64,000 bases of DNA from Heliopora coerulea. Its lineage: Eukaryota > Cnidaria > Anthozoa > Scleralcyonacea > Helioporidae. Under the pieces are notes generated by a model that was not told where the DNA came from, made no database searches, and worked only from the letters and a program-made list of their open reading frames with translations. The position numbers and the translations under genes are program-made. Shown one piece after another: positions 55,020 through 64,000 of the stretch; position 1 is the stretch's first letter; every line of letters begins with the position of its first letter. The stretch spans positions 1 to 64,000 of the forward strand of contig JASJOG010000622.1 of NCBI GenBank assembly GCA_030142905.1. The letters are read 5' to 3'.

Positions 55020-56480
55020 AAGCCAACAGAATATCATGGTATCTACTGTAAATTCTTGTCCTTATCTTGTATATTCATTGCTTCTTCCACATCAACATGG
55101 GTTCAAGTATTTAGCATTAATTTTCAGCTGTATTGTCTTTTTTATCATTTTTTCTTTATATTTCAAGGATCAAGGTATCTGTTGTGAGAAGTAAGTTGAG
55201 AACCTGTCAGTTTTTTTGGAGGATAAAGAAAGTTCTTATGTGGTACTGGTACTTGGAAAAACAACCTTATTTACAAGTGATTGAACACTTAGCTGTTCAT
55301 TGGAGTACATTTGTTTCTCTTTGGACTGTGGTTATCTTACATTCTGAAGGTGGTTTGAACATCTTACTGTACATTATGTTTTAATGGCTGCAATGATTGT
55401 TAACAACTTGCTGCTGCACTTAATGGATATTTTGTACATATGTTTTCAAAAGTTAAAAAACAATCCAGATGTTATGTATAAGATATGTGAACCTTGAATG
55501 CCCTGTCTTTTCTTTTAATGCCCTGCCTTTTCTTTTAATGCTATTTTATGGCAATTATATTGGCTCAATAGTCTTAAAATCAGTTATTAAGAAATGAGCT
55601 ATATTGGTATTCTTTTGTCTATTTTTTGGCCTTGTATAGCACTGGTATTGGTTTTTCTTTTAAGTTATCAATTATCAAAGCTTAAGTTTCAAAGTTATTA
55701 CTCCAGTTTTAATGTCTTAATAAAATATTGTATAGTTTTATATCAGTGAGATTTTTCATGAGAAGTGGGATGAAATTACTCCAAATGAAAAATGTTGATG
55801 GTGTAAAATGTTTTGGAGTTAGAGTCAAAACCTAAGTTATATTGCAAAGGCCTAAAATAGAACAAATTAAAATAAGCTAGTGAAAGCCATCTTATCCTTT
55901 TGTTGTGAACTAACAAGATTTAAGAGTGTGTTACATGAATTGCCAGTATAGGCAGTAAAATCTAGACAAATGACTTAAGCTGAGTGAAAATTTATTTAGA
56001 CTTGAGTACAATTTCTGTATTCAGAGATTTGGTGTTGATTCAAGCACAATAAGCTTTTGTTACCATGTACTTGAGTTTTTTCCAAAAGTATCTGACCTGC
56101 ATTAGTGGAACAAGAAACATGATCTTGAGAAAAGGATTTAAAAAGTATTTATTTAAGAAATTTTTCTTCAATATGAAAGTGTTATCTCCAGCAAAAAAGA
56201 TTTTCTTAAAATATTTTCTTGTTATTTTCCCCAGAAAAAAAATTCCTGAGTTTGATTCAAAAAATTATTAAAACAGCTTTAATTTTTTTTTTGTTTATAA
56301 GAAAGATTAAATAAATGCAAAAAGCTTCAACTAATGTTCAATTTCTACTTAGTTAAACAGCCAATAATTAGGTGCATGTTACATTATGTGATTTCAGATT
56401 GTCAATTAGTCTACTTTGTGTAAATTACTAAATTATTTCATCTCTTTCTCATCTGAAACATCTGTTCAACATCTGGTTCT
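55020..56480. other. AT-rich non-coding stretch
   Basis: Short open frames here are hydrophobic or lysine-rich by composition only. No homology recognised. It lies between the two palindromic-motif arrays. Confidence 0.35.
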
Positions 56481-56489
56481 ATATTTGTG

Positions 56490-56970
56490 TAATATGGTGT
56501 TTCTCTTGGTATAAATTTACACTAGCAATGGGACTTTACACCAGCTTTGTGCATCCAAAACTGCAAACTATTTCACAACAACTAGGTGTAAATGTAAACT
56601 TTTGAACGTAAATTACACACTCACCGTGTAACTTTACATAAGCTTCGTGTCTCTACAGCTGCATACCATTTCGCACCAATTAGGTGCAAATAAAAATTTT
56701 AGAGTGTAAATCTACAGTAAGTGGCAATGTGACTTTTACACCATTAAAGTGTCCCTACAGCTGCAAGCTCTTTCACACCCAATTGGTGTAAATAAACAAT
56801 TTTGGTGTAAAATAACTCATTTGGGAAGTTAATTTTACCATTCATAGCCTTTACTTTACACATAATTGTGTTATGTCAACACCATTAAGAGTGTAAATTT
56901 ACACTTCTTTGTTGACCTCATGATTTACACTGATTTTGGTGTTGTGGTAACACTCAGAAGTTTACATTGT
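56490..56970. repeat. array of short ACACC/GGTGT palindromic motifs, right
   Basis: Copies such as caactaggtgtaaatg, caattaggtgcaaat and caattggtgtaaat occur about every 60 bp. The outer end reads, in reverse, CACAATGTAAACTTC, comparable to CACTGTAAATC at 52366. Confidence 0.5.
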
Positions 56971-57292
56971 GCCTAAACAAGAGTCGCTGTACCCCAAGTT
57001 GTTTCTTCCATGTAACTCAAAAGTGATTGAAGCTTATGACGTGAAATTTAGTAATATTCCCTAAAAGTTGATAGGAAATTCAAATATTATATTTTCAACA
57101 TGCCAAGTAAAAGGTTTGAATCCAGGTTTTGCAGATGTGATGGTCAAAAATTGCATCTTGACAATTTGTTTTAAGAAAAAGGGTAGAAGAAAAGATGGGC
57201 GACTAAGGTACCAGGTGAGAATGGTAAACGAAGAAGAAATAAAGTCCAGCAAAAAACACGCAAAATAGGCATATTTAAAGGTTTGTAGTATA

Positions 57293-57333
57293 ATTCTAAC
57301 GTTTCGTTGCTACACGCAACATCCTCAGAGAAT
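57293..57333 (-). ncRNA. hammerhead ribozyme candidate of a Penelope element
   Basis: - strand: stem I ATTCT pairs with AGAAT (5 bp); CTGAGGA core; stem II GTTGC/GCAAC with a five-base loop; GAAAC; cut-site triplet GTT. Stem III is only the two pairs A-U and C-G without a loop, so efficient cleavage would need a dimeric form, as described for Penelope hammerheads. Confidence 0.65.
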
Positions 57334-57640
57334 GGATAACTCATATTACAAGGTGATAAATATTATAGTGGTTATGTTAAATATGTGTTAACGAGATATT
57401 GGCATAGGAACGGAAGTGGGAAAGACAAAAGAAAATAGCAGACTAAGATGTGGTGGAAATGTCAAGAAATGAAAAGTCTTAAAATAAAGAAAGTGGAAAA
57501 GAGCCTATGTTGGCATTAAGCGATAGATTGAGTTTTCGGATAAGGAGGCTTTCTCTGACAAGAAGTTCAGAGTTGAAGGAAGAAGACAAGATGGTGAAAT
57601 CATCAGACAAGACGGTGCTCGATTGTGATCTCTCAACCAT
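57293..57640 (-). pseudogene. Penelope-like element 3' end
   Basis: On the - strand, the end of a GIY-YIG frame (STVLSDDFTILSSSFNSELL, VRESLLIRKLNLSLNANIG, about 57630-57510) is followed by an untranslated part and a hammerhead motif. The endonuclease N-terminal part is missing. Confidence 0.7.
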
Positions 57641-58339
57641 TGAGATGGTTGCATTCACAGAACCAATAGGTGAAGTCTGGCACTTATTTCTTGACTTGGG
57701 TTCCAGACAAGACTTGACAGTGTGGCTTAAGCTTTACCCTTTAATGCCCAGTGTCCAATATGCCAGTCACCTATAACAAAGAAAAAAATGAAAAAAAGTC
57801 AAAAAAGGGAAAAAGAAATGTTAGCCATGAAGTGGCCCAAGAACCCATATAATGCACAAAGCTTCACAAGTGATTTAAAGGTCCTCATTCATACAAATGA
57901 CTATTGCTTTTTTAAACCTGCACTATATGGAATATTGCCATTATATTATCTAGTCTTCAGTTCTACTTGAGAAACAAATCATGGTAATGAGGTCAAAACT
58001 GTCATTACGATGCAGTATGTAATTTGACTCATAACCACCAAAATCTTTTGAATTGTCATTACTCTTGCATGCTAACAATAAGAAATTTAACATTTGGGTT
58101 GGAACAATGAATTGTGAGGGTTCAATGGGGTAAGACCACTTATCAGGCCAAAACTGTCAATATGAAGCAGACAAAAAATGAGATGTAATGAGAGTCCGAG
58201 AATTTTGAGCTAGAAGGTTGGTAAAGGCGTTTTGTAACGCTATGTTTAATAAACAAGAGGCAGTGTTTTATCAGGTGTAAAACCATTAAAGGCAACCCCT
58301 TTAGAAGATGAATATTAATAACAACTAATTGGGGACACT

Positions 58340-58362
58340 AAAAAAAAAAAAAAAAAAAAAAA
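58340..58362 (+). repeat. poly(A) run, 23 bases
   Basis: May be the tail of a retrosequence lying to its left, but no body with + orientation is recognised there. Confidence 0.8.
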
Positions 58363-58435
58363 TGTATATACAGTTAAAATTCGTAGCATATATAAAATAT
58401 AGAATAGACCAATAAGTATATAAAAAGTTGTTTCT

Positions 58436-58640
58436 AAGAATTGCAAAGGCTACAGCAGTTATTGTTGTTATTTAAAAGCGACGTTAGGTCTTTTTTTCTA
58501 ATGTTCTTTTTAAAGGATTCAATATTCGAGGAACCTTTCAATTTGTTATCTAATTTCGACCATATATAAGGTCCTTGATATCTTAGAGAATGTTTTCCAT
58601 GGTTAATAGTTTTGGTTAATAGTTTTACAAATAAAAAATT
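58436..58640 (-). pseudogene. LINE reverse transcriptase C-terminal relic
   Basis: On the - strand: LRYQGPYIWSKLDNKLKGSS, NIESFKKNIRKKDLTSLL and a stop. This is the typical end of a LINE RT. Nothing upstream of it remains. Confidence 0.55.
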
Positions 58641-58858
58641 AGAGTTAATGGACGATACATCTTATACACTAGCTTAGAGCACTCTTGTATTCAATGGCAC
58701 CTTAAACTGGCTCTCTGTCTAAAGCTCTTTTAAATTGGTGCCAGGATTGTTCCGATCGAGGTGCCAGGTGGAAAACTAAGTCTTGTTATGAATATGATTA
58801 CCCAGCATATGGTTTTAAGTAAAGACATAATACACACATAATATGTAAAATCTTTATT

Positions 58859-58893
58859 ACTGACGTTTCGTTACTTAGTAACATCTTCAGAGT
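58859..58893 (-). ncRNA. hammerhead ribozyme candidate of a Penelope element
   Basis: - strand: stem I ACT/AGT, CTGAAGA core, stem II GTTAC/GTAAC with a three-base loop, GAAAC and cut-site triplet GTC. Stem III has two pairs without a loop. It lies about 190 bp after the endonuclease stop. Confidence 0.6.
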
Positions 58894-59530
58894 GAATATT
58901 TATAATGTAGAAATGGTTTAAATAGCTTAAATTTAGAAAATTAGAAAGTGACAGGATGGGACAAGGCAAGGTGGCAGCAGTCAGAGAAGCGTAACGAGTT
59001 GGAACGGAAATTGACAGATGGTGATGAGTGGGGGGGAAATATTGTGAAAGAAAAAAAAAATATCAAAACAGTGTCAACAGAAAAGATTAAATGTTAGCAT
59101 TGAGAGAAAGTTGGAGTTTCGAAATAAGTAGTCTTTCTTGGGTTAAACCATCGAGTTGAGAGGCACCGGAGGACAAAACAGAAAAATCGTCAAAAGAAGC
59201 ATTATGACTGGTTTGTTTCTGGTGTAAATGGACCCTGGAGAGTGTGCTTGTTGAAACTGATTTACTGGTGCAGGCCAAAATGCCCAAGTGTTCTGAGATC
59301 CTAGTATGCAAGAGTCGGCAAGTTTCACCAACATACGACACCTGGCAGTGTCGACACGTAAACTTATAAACAACTCGAGATCTCATTTTTAGTGGTAATC
59401 GGTCTTTGAAGCGAAAAGAATTTTTTAGGCAGCAAAGTGGTCGAAAGACAACACGTCGTTGAGCACATGGAAAGGCAGACGAGATTAATTTTTTACTTGA
59501 ATTCGAATTTCGAGACTATGGTTGCCTGTG
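58859..59530 (-). pseudogene. Penelope-like element 3' part with GIY-YIG endonuclease
   Basis: - strand: a short RT end (SSAFPCAQRRVVFRPLC, FRFKDRLPLK) leads into RSRVVYKFTCRHCQVSYVGE, LLHTRISEHLG and QERLLISKLQLSLNANI. Cysteines, the YVG core and the Arg/Glu of the GIY-YIG fold are present, so the domain itself is intact over about 100 codons. The RT palm is absent. Confidence 0.82.
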
Positions 59531-59549
59531 TAAGGCAGAACCCGAGAGA

Positions 59550-61550
59550 GTGTAAGCTTTTGAGCCGTAAGGACTTGCTAACATCACTCAAAACTTGATA
59601 TTATTATCTGGTACAATCCTACCTGATCTTTAAGTCCTTCTTTCTCACAAGAGCGCAAGTTTACGACAAACTGCTATTTAAACAAAGAACCACCAAACAG
59701 TGTACGGATTTTGGAAAAAGTTTGGACGAACACTTGCACTAGCTTTTTCTAAAAATTCTTAAGAGTACTGGACATAAGCAGGATATGAGGGATAGTATGA
59801 CAATGTTGATCTGTAATACGAACGAGCAAATCATTAATTGTATTTATTACCGGGTGATGTATCGGCTTCCCAGTCAACCAGGAGGAACACAAAATAAACA
59901 ATGAAAATTCTAAATGATGCATTTACATACTGGTGACTAATAGTTTTGAACTGTATTTACCATATTTCCTCTATTAAGCCCCCTCCCTCTTTTAAGCCGT
60001 CTTCCTCTAATAAGCCCACTCCCTCTAATAAACGCCCCGTTTGACGGTCTAAAATTAATAACCCCCTCCCTCTATTAAGCTCCCTTCTCATACATCCCCC
60101 GTTTAACTGGCTTATTCAATGTGTGTGTGTTTGAAATATATTGTTCAGTTCTAGATAAATATCTGGCAGTTAAAATCATGCTGTTGAGTTTTACTGACTG
60201 CAATATAATCGTAAAAGTTTGTGTATAAAGTGTCCAGAAATGTTTTTCATGCAGGGGAGCGACGTTTACGCAGTTTATTGAGACACAATTCATTTGATGT
60301 TGCGCAAAGCTGAGGGACTTTTCACCCATTGCAAGGATTGAATTAATCTTAATCCAATCGTGGGACTGAATTAATTTTGATCTATTCTTAGGACTGGATC
60401 AAAATTAATTCAGTCTTTAGACTAAATCGAAATTCATTCAATTTGATTTATTTATTCAGCCCCAATTCTTCCCTGTTGATATCAAAACCCTCGCCGGCTT
60501 TTAATCGCGTCGAAGACTTCACCTGGTTTCTTGTATGATCATGTGACCTGAGATTCGTCAGTCTTGTTGGCTAGTTATGTCATGAATAATTGATGAGTTT
60601 GAGATGAACATTTCTAGTAGTTTGTAACAGACTTATCTTGCGCTTCAGAGAAGACGAAGATCCAATATTCTACATATTTTACTGCCTCAGAAATTCCAGG
60701 AGTAGTTCTCTAAGTGGAGGACGCTTTGCCACAGAGTTGAATCTTCTTGTCCTGAGACATTAGCATGACTACCGTAATCAGCGCCTTTCGCGTTAGCCAG
60801 AGGTAAGAAAGTATCCCACTCATTTTAACTGTGTTTAACTTGATTGAAAGTAGCAAATTTAATACGCAAGCAACAAATTTCCCGATCTTCTTTTCTGGAT
60901 TTATTTCCTACGTGATAATTTCAGTTATAAATGCATACATAAGTTTATGGAGGCGTCTGCAACTGTTAACACCAAATAACATTGGAGGTTGCCATATACT
61001 GTAGCTGAACTTTATTATGAACCATAGGCCATTTGTATCTTAGCTATCAGGCTGTGAACATGTGAAGTTGCTTTTTTATTAAAATAATTGTTGCACCACC
61101 TTTTGTGAAAACTTCATATCCGCAAACTAAGCTTATCATACACAGACTTTGCTTTTACCCTATACTTGAACGATCTTAAATGAAAGCACTCCACGCTAGG
61201 AAGTGACACCAGACACAGCAATTTCAACAACAAAGTGCGACTTACTGTAGATCCCACTTGCACCATTCAAAATTGGTTACTGATCCACCGTCGTCGGTCT
61301 TCCTCATACATGAGCCCAGATATCGCCACCAGACTCTAGTCCACTTGTTCTTACTATCGTTTATTGCATGAATGACTGTTAACAATATCTTGAGGTGGTA
61401 GATCCACAAAGCAGGAGATCCAGAAATTGACCACAGAGTTTCTAAGAGCATGATTCATGCCAAATTTCACAAAGCACTACATAATTTAAGTCATAATAAT
61501 TCAAAGAGGGCTGGTCTCAGAGGACTGCAGAAGCTCTGAAAGTACAAGTT
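59550..61550. other. non-coding stretch with two repeat signals
   Basis: 59967-60085 has degenerate repeats of CCTCTATTAAGCCCCCTC type, and 60363-60414 has an imperfect inverted repeat GACTGAATTAATTTTGATC. No gene is supported. Confidence 0.4.
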
Positions 61551-61553
61551 TTA

Positions 61554-62550
61554 AGGCTGGTTTCCATATAACCGTAACAGCCGTAAAGAGGTCGGCAACA
61601 GTGCTGCGACAGTGCTGCGGCATCGCCTGCGACGGACTTATCTCTAATGGAAACATTTGTTCACGGTGTCTGCGGCAGTCGCCGGCACACTGTCTGCGGT
61701 GCCGTGAAAGTTGAATTCATTTCAACTATGCCGACGGTTACGGCACCGCCGGCAGATCAAAATTTTAATGGAAACGTCCTCACGCCGGTGTCGGGGACAT
61801 GGCGCTGTTACTTTATTGTTCCTTGTGAGTCACGTGACGGCCGCCATCCAATCAGAATCACAGGTCAAAATTATGGCAAGTTTGGGATTCAAGATGGCGA
61901 GTAGGGATGGACCGAATATTAATAACGAAACTCCCATGAATTGTATTCAAAACTATCGCGTTATTTATGACAAGAGCAGCAAATTTTAGTAAATATAGTA
62001 GACTATCGTTTTATCCCCCTCAACGGGGTGTTTTACCCCAGTGGTGTTTTAGGAATTAATATTTCGTTCACTTGTATCTGCAATTTCAATTTTGCTTAAA
62101 AACTCTGAGGATGAGAACAGTAATAAACCAGCAACGGTCCACTAACCTGTAGAAATATTCTCTGTCATGAAGTTGTAATTCCTGAAAGAGAGTATGAAAC
62201 TGACCACGTACACAGCGTTGCAGGAAAATTTCTCGAACCCAGAATCGGTGTTTTCTTTTCATCTTTTTTCTCGCCCTTCGTCGATTCAAGTAATTGATAA
62301 GGAGAGCAAGTTGACACTTCAACAACAACCTTCGATTCAAGGCAGCCATTTTCAAATTTAAGTCTGCGCGCCAATTCTCGAAGCAGACGTGCGATTTGGT
62401 CGACTGCCCGCCAATGCCACATTCAAATGGAAACACTTTTTAAGGCGCCGCCGACAGCGTGCTACGCAATGGCGCAGGCGATGCCGCAGTACTGTCGCAG
62501 CACTTTCGCCGGCCTCTTTACGGCTATTACGGTTATATGGAAACCAGCCT
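61554..62550 (-). mobile_element. Harbinger-type DNA transposon (997 bp), TTA target duplication
   Basis: Long inverted ends start AGGCTGGTTTCCATATAACC on both sides (right end read in reverse) and stay similar for about 75 bp. TTA at 61551-61553 and 62551-62553 is the 3-bp target duplication expected for PIF/Harbinger. Inside is a transposase N-terminal relic. Confidence 0.82.
62086..62349 (-). pseudogene. Harbinger transposase N-terminal relic
   Basis: From an ATG at 62349: MAALNRRLLLKCQLALLINY, then RKKMKRKHRFWVREIFLQRC and QFHTLFQELQLHDREYFYRL, the segment that precedes the DDE core in Harbinger transposases. The frame ends soon after and no catalytic residues remain, so the copy is an internal-deletion derivative. 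Confidence 0.72.
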
Positions 62551-62862
62551 TTATATACAGATCTTAGTGATGATATTTGAGTTACAATACATGTGGTCTG
62601 TGCTAGTGAAGGCATGTGGACCTATATCCCCAAGGGCTTTGGGAATCTCAAGTTTTTAAAAGAGTGGCAACCACAAACAATTCCTATATTTTTTGAGGTT
62701 TTTTTCTAAAAGACTTACTTGTCATAATGAGCAACTTCATTAATGTTACATTTTTCCCAATTACTGAGATTATTTACATCAATTATACACAATGAAATAA
62801 GGATCATTGAAGATTTTGTAAGTAAGTGGTGATATACAATATAATTTTTTTTATCCCAATGT

Positions 62863-62981
62863 TTAAACTTAGTACAAAAACCGTAAATTGCAAAGCTAAT
62901 AATAAGTAAATATTTTTAAATATTTTTAAAATATTTACTTATTATTAGCTTTGCAATTTACGGTTTTTGTACTAAGTTTAA
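62863..62981. repeat. near-perfect palindrome, 54-bp arms
   Basis: Arms 62863-62916 and 62928-62981 are exact reverse complements around an 11-bp AT spacer. The outermost bases are TTAAACTTAGTACAAAAACC. It could be a fold-back MITE or a recent inverted duplication. Confidence 0.85.
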
Positions 62982-63264
62982 TAATCAATTCCACCAAAAG
63001 CAAAAATCAAAATGACCAGGTATTCAAGTTGTTGCAGCAGCTGTTAGCTCTTTAATGTCCAGTGTCTGATGTATCAGCTACTATACAATAGAGCAAAGGT
63101 ACAAATGAGAAGACAAAACAAAACAAAACAAAGAGAGAAAAAAAAAAGAAAAAAACTATAATGGCATTGCATTGACTACATGTTCAGCCATTTGCATTGA
63201 AAGAGCCAGAAATTGCTACTACAGAACAGTTTCAAATATACACAATAAAATTAGGTAACAGCCA

Positions 63265-64000
63265 TTCCACCATGACTCACTTGACAAAGTCACTGAATTT
63301 TAGAGATAAATGTAGCATTTTTTAAACCCTTTTGCTACTTAGAACCAAACTTGGGTTTAAAAAAGGAGACCTATATGAAGACATTTAACTTCATAGTCTT
63401 GGTTTCTGAAAGCAGTGTTCACAGTGTCTGAGATCACAAAATTTGTGTGTGTGACTCACGCGACAGGCACAAATGTGAAAATGTGGGTTAATGGTGCTTC
63501 TGTCAACTTTCCTGGCAATATATTAGCAATATTCAAGATACAGCTAGCCAGAACAATTATTAGACATAAAGCTAGCATAAATAAGTTAAACATTCATGAA
63601 TTCTTTAATAACTTAGGAAAAATCTTAGGACTACTGCTTCTGTGACTCATGTGACCAAACTTGAGGGTGATTTATTTTTAGAATGATAGGTCATGTTGAA
63701 TTGATATTAGTAGTGATAGTAACCCTTAATGAGACAACCAAGTTATAGAAAAAATTTCAGAGTAAGTTCAAAAGGTTAAGAAATTACAGAACTTTCTGCC
63801 TTAATTTTGTGACTCATGTGACAGAAAGATGAGGGTGTTTTCAATGCCGCCTTGTGCAAATATTTTTATCTATATGAAAACTTTACTCATAGAGTCTAGT
63901 TACCATGATCATAAGTTAACTGATTTTGTGCAAAAAAAGGAAAATAAAGTTTTTCACAAGTATGCAGAGCTATTTATTTTTGACAGAAGAATTATGGGTG
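63265..64000 (+). repeat. degenerate tandem repeat, about 170-190 bp period
   Basis: The motif GTGACTCA[TC]G[TC]GAC and close variants occur at 63272, 63451, 63642 and 63810, each followed by loosely similar sequence (gagggtg, then an AT-rich part with ctatatgaagac/ctatatgaaaac). No coding potential. It continues past the window edge. Confidence 0.5.

Noticed and set aside
55133..55384. Hydrophobic frame that looks like a membrane protein
   Set aside because: Composition follows from T-rich DNA; no continuity and no homology recognised.
61647..61989. Open frames inside the left Harbinger end
   Set aside because: They translate the terminal inverted repeat and have no counterpart in the transposase.
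1..64000. CRISPR arrays, bacterial operons, ribosome binding sites
   Set aside because: Introns, LINEs, LTR elements and microsatellites show an animal nuclear genome; no regular repeat-spacer array is present.

Overview
The window looks like a piece of an animal nuclear genome, most likely an anthozoan cnidarian (coral or sea anemone type). It is AT-rich and has GT-AG introns, a single intron-bearing cellular gene, and very dense, varied transposons: Penelope-like elements with GIY-YIG endonucleases and hammerhead-ribozyme-like motifs, BEL/Pao, Ty3/gypsy, CR1/L2-type LINEs, Kolobok, hAT, Tc1/mariner and Harbinger. The species call is inference; no marker gene settles it.

1-10.4 kb: a four-exon gene on the + strand for a flavin-dependent L-amino-acid/monoamine oxidase (271-763, 7466-7633, 8474-8557, 8929-10109; 641 codons with an intact frame across all three introns). 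Intron 1 (6.7 kb) holds a Penelope-like endonuclease fragment, a Kolobok-type THAP element with TTAA target duplication (3372-4989) and a decayed LINE. Intron 2 holds a fold-back repeat with two decayed hammerhead-like motifs. 10.4-15.2 kb has no supportable gene.

15.2-31.7 kb: a nested stack. A BEL/Pao LTR element on the - strand (15215-31741, LTRs of 194 and 199 bp, 4-bp duplication ACTT) was hit by a CR1-like LINE (- strand, about 16437-26890). That LINE was in turn hit by a Ty3/gypsy element (+ strand, 21492-26108, duplication GGAC) and a Tc1/mariner element (- strand, 18833-20254, TA duplication). A second LINE 3' fragment (28030-28975) also sits in the BEL. The BEL landed inside an open frame that reads through the ACTT target site.

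31.7-37.5 kb: broken small reading frames with no cellular homologue I recognise, including a coiled-coil plus membrane-segment protein and a second frame directly after it. They look like remains of an unclassified virus-like or mobile element. A 70-bp inverted repeat that carries two well-formed hammerhead-type motifs interrupts them.

37.5-50.2 kb: a decayed hAT transposase, an almost full-length CR1/L2 LINE with an SGNH-esterase ORF1, a cluster of tRNA-like repeats, a second hAT element that still has two introns, a LINE 3' half, and a Penelope RT fragment. 50.2-64 kb: mostly non-coding, with two arrays of short palindromic ACACC/GGTGT motifs that could be the ends of a large DNA transposon (52.37-56.97 kb), more tRNA-like repeats, two Penelope fragments that keep hammerhead motifs, a 997-bp Harbinger element with TTA duplication, a near-perfect 54-bp-arm palindrome and a degenerate tandem repeat of about 180 bp at the right edge.

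Apart from the oxidase, no gene here appears to be a working host gene. The genes do not form one pathway; the layout records successive transposon insertions.
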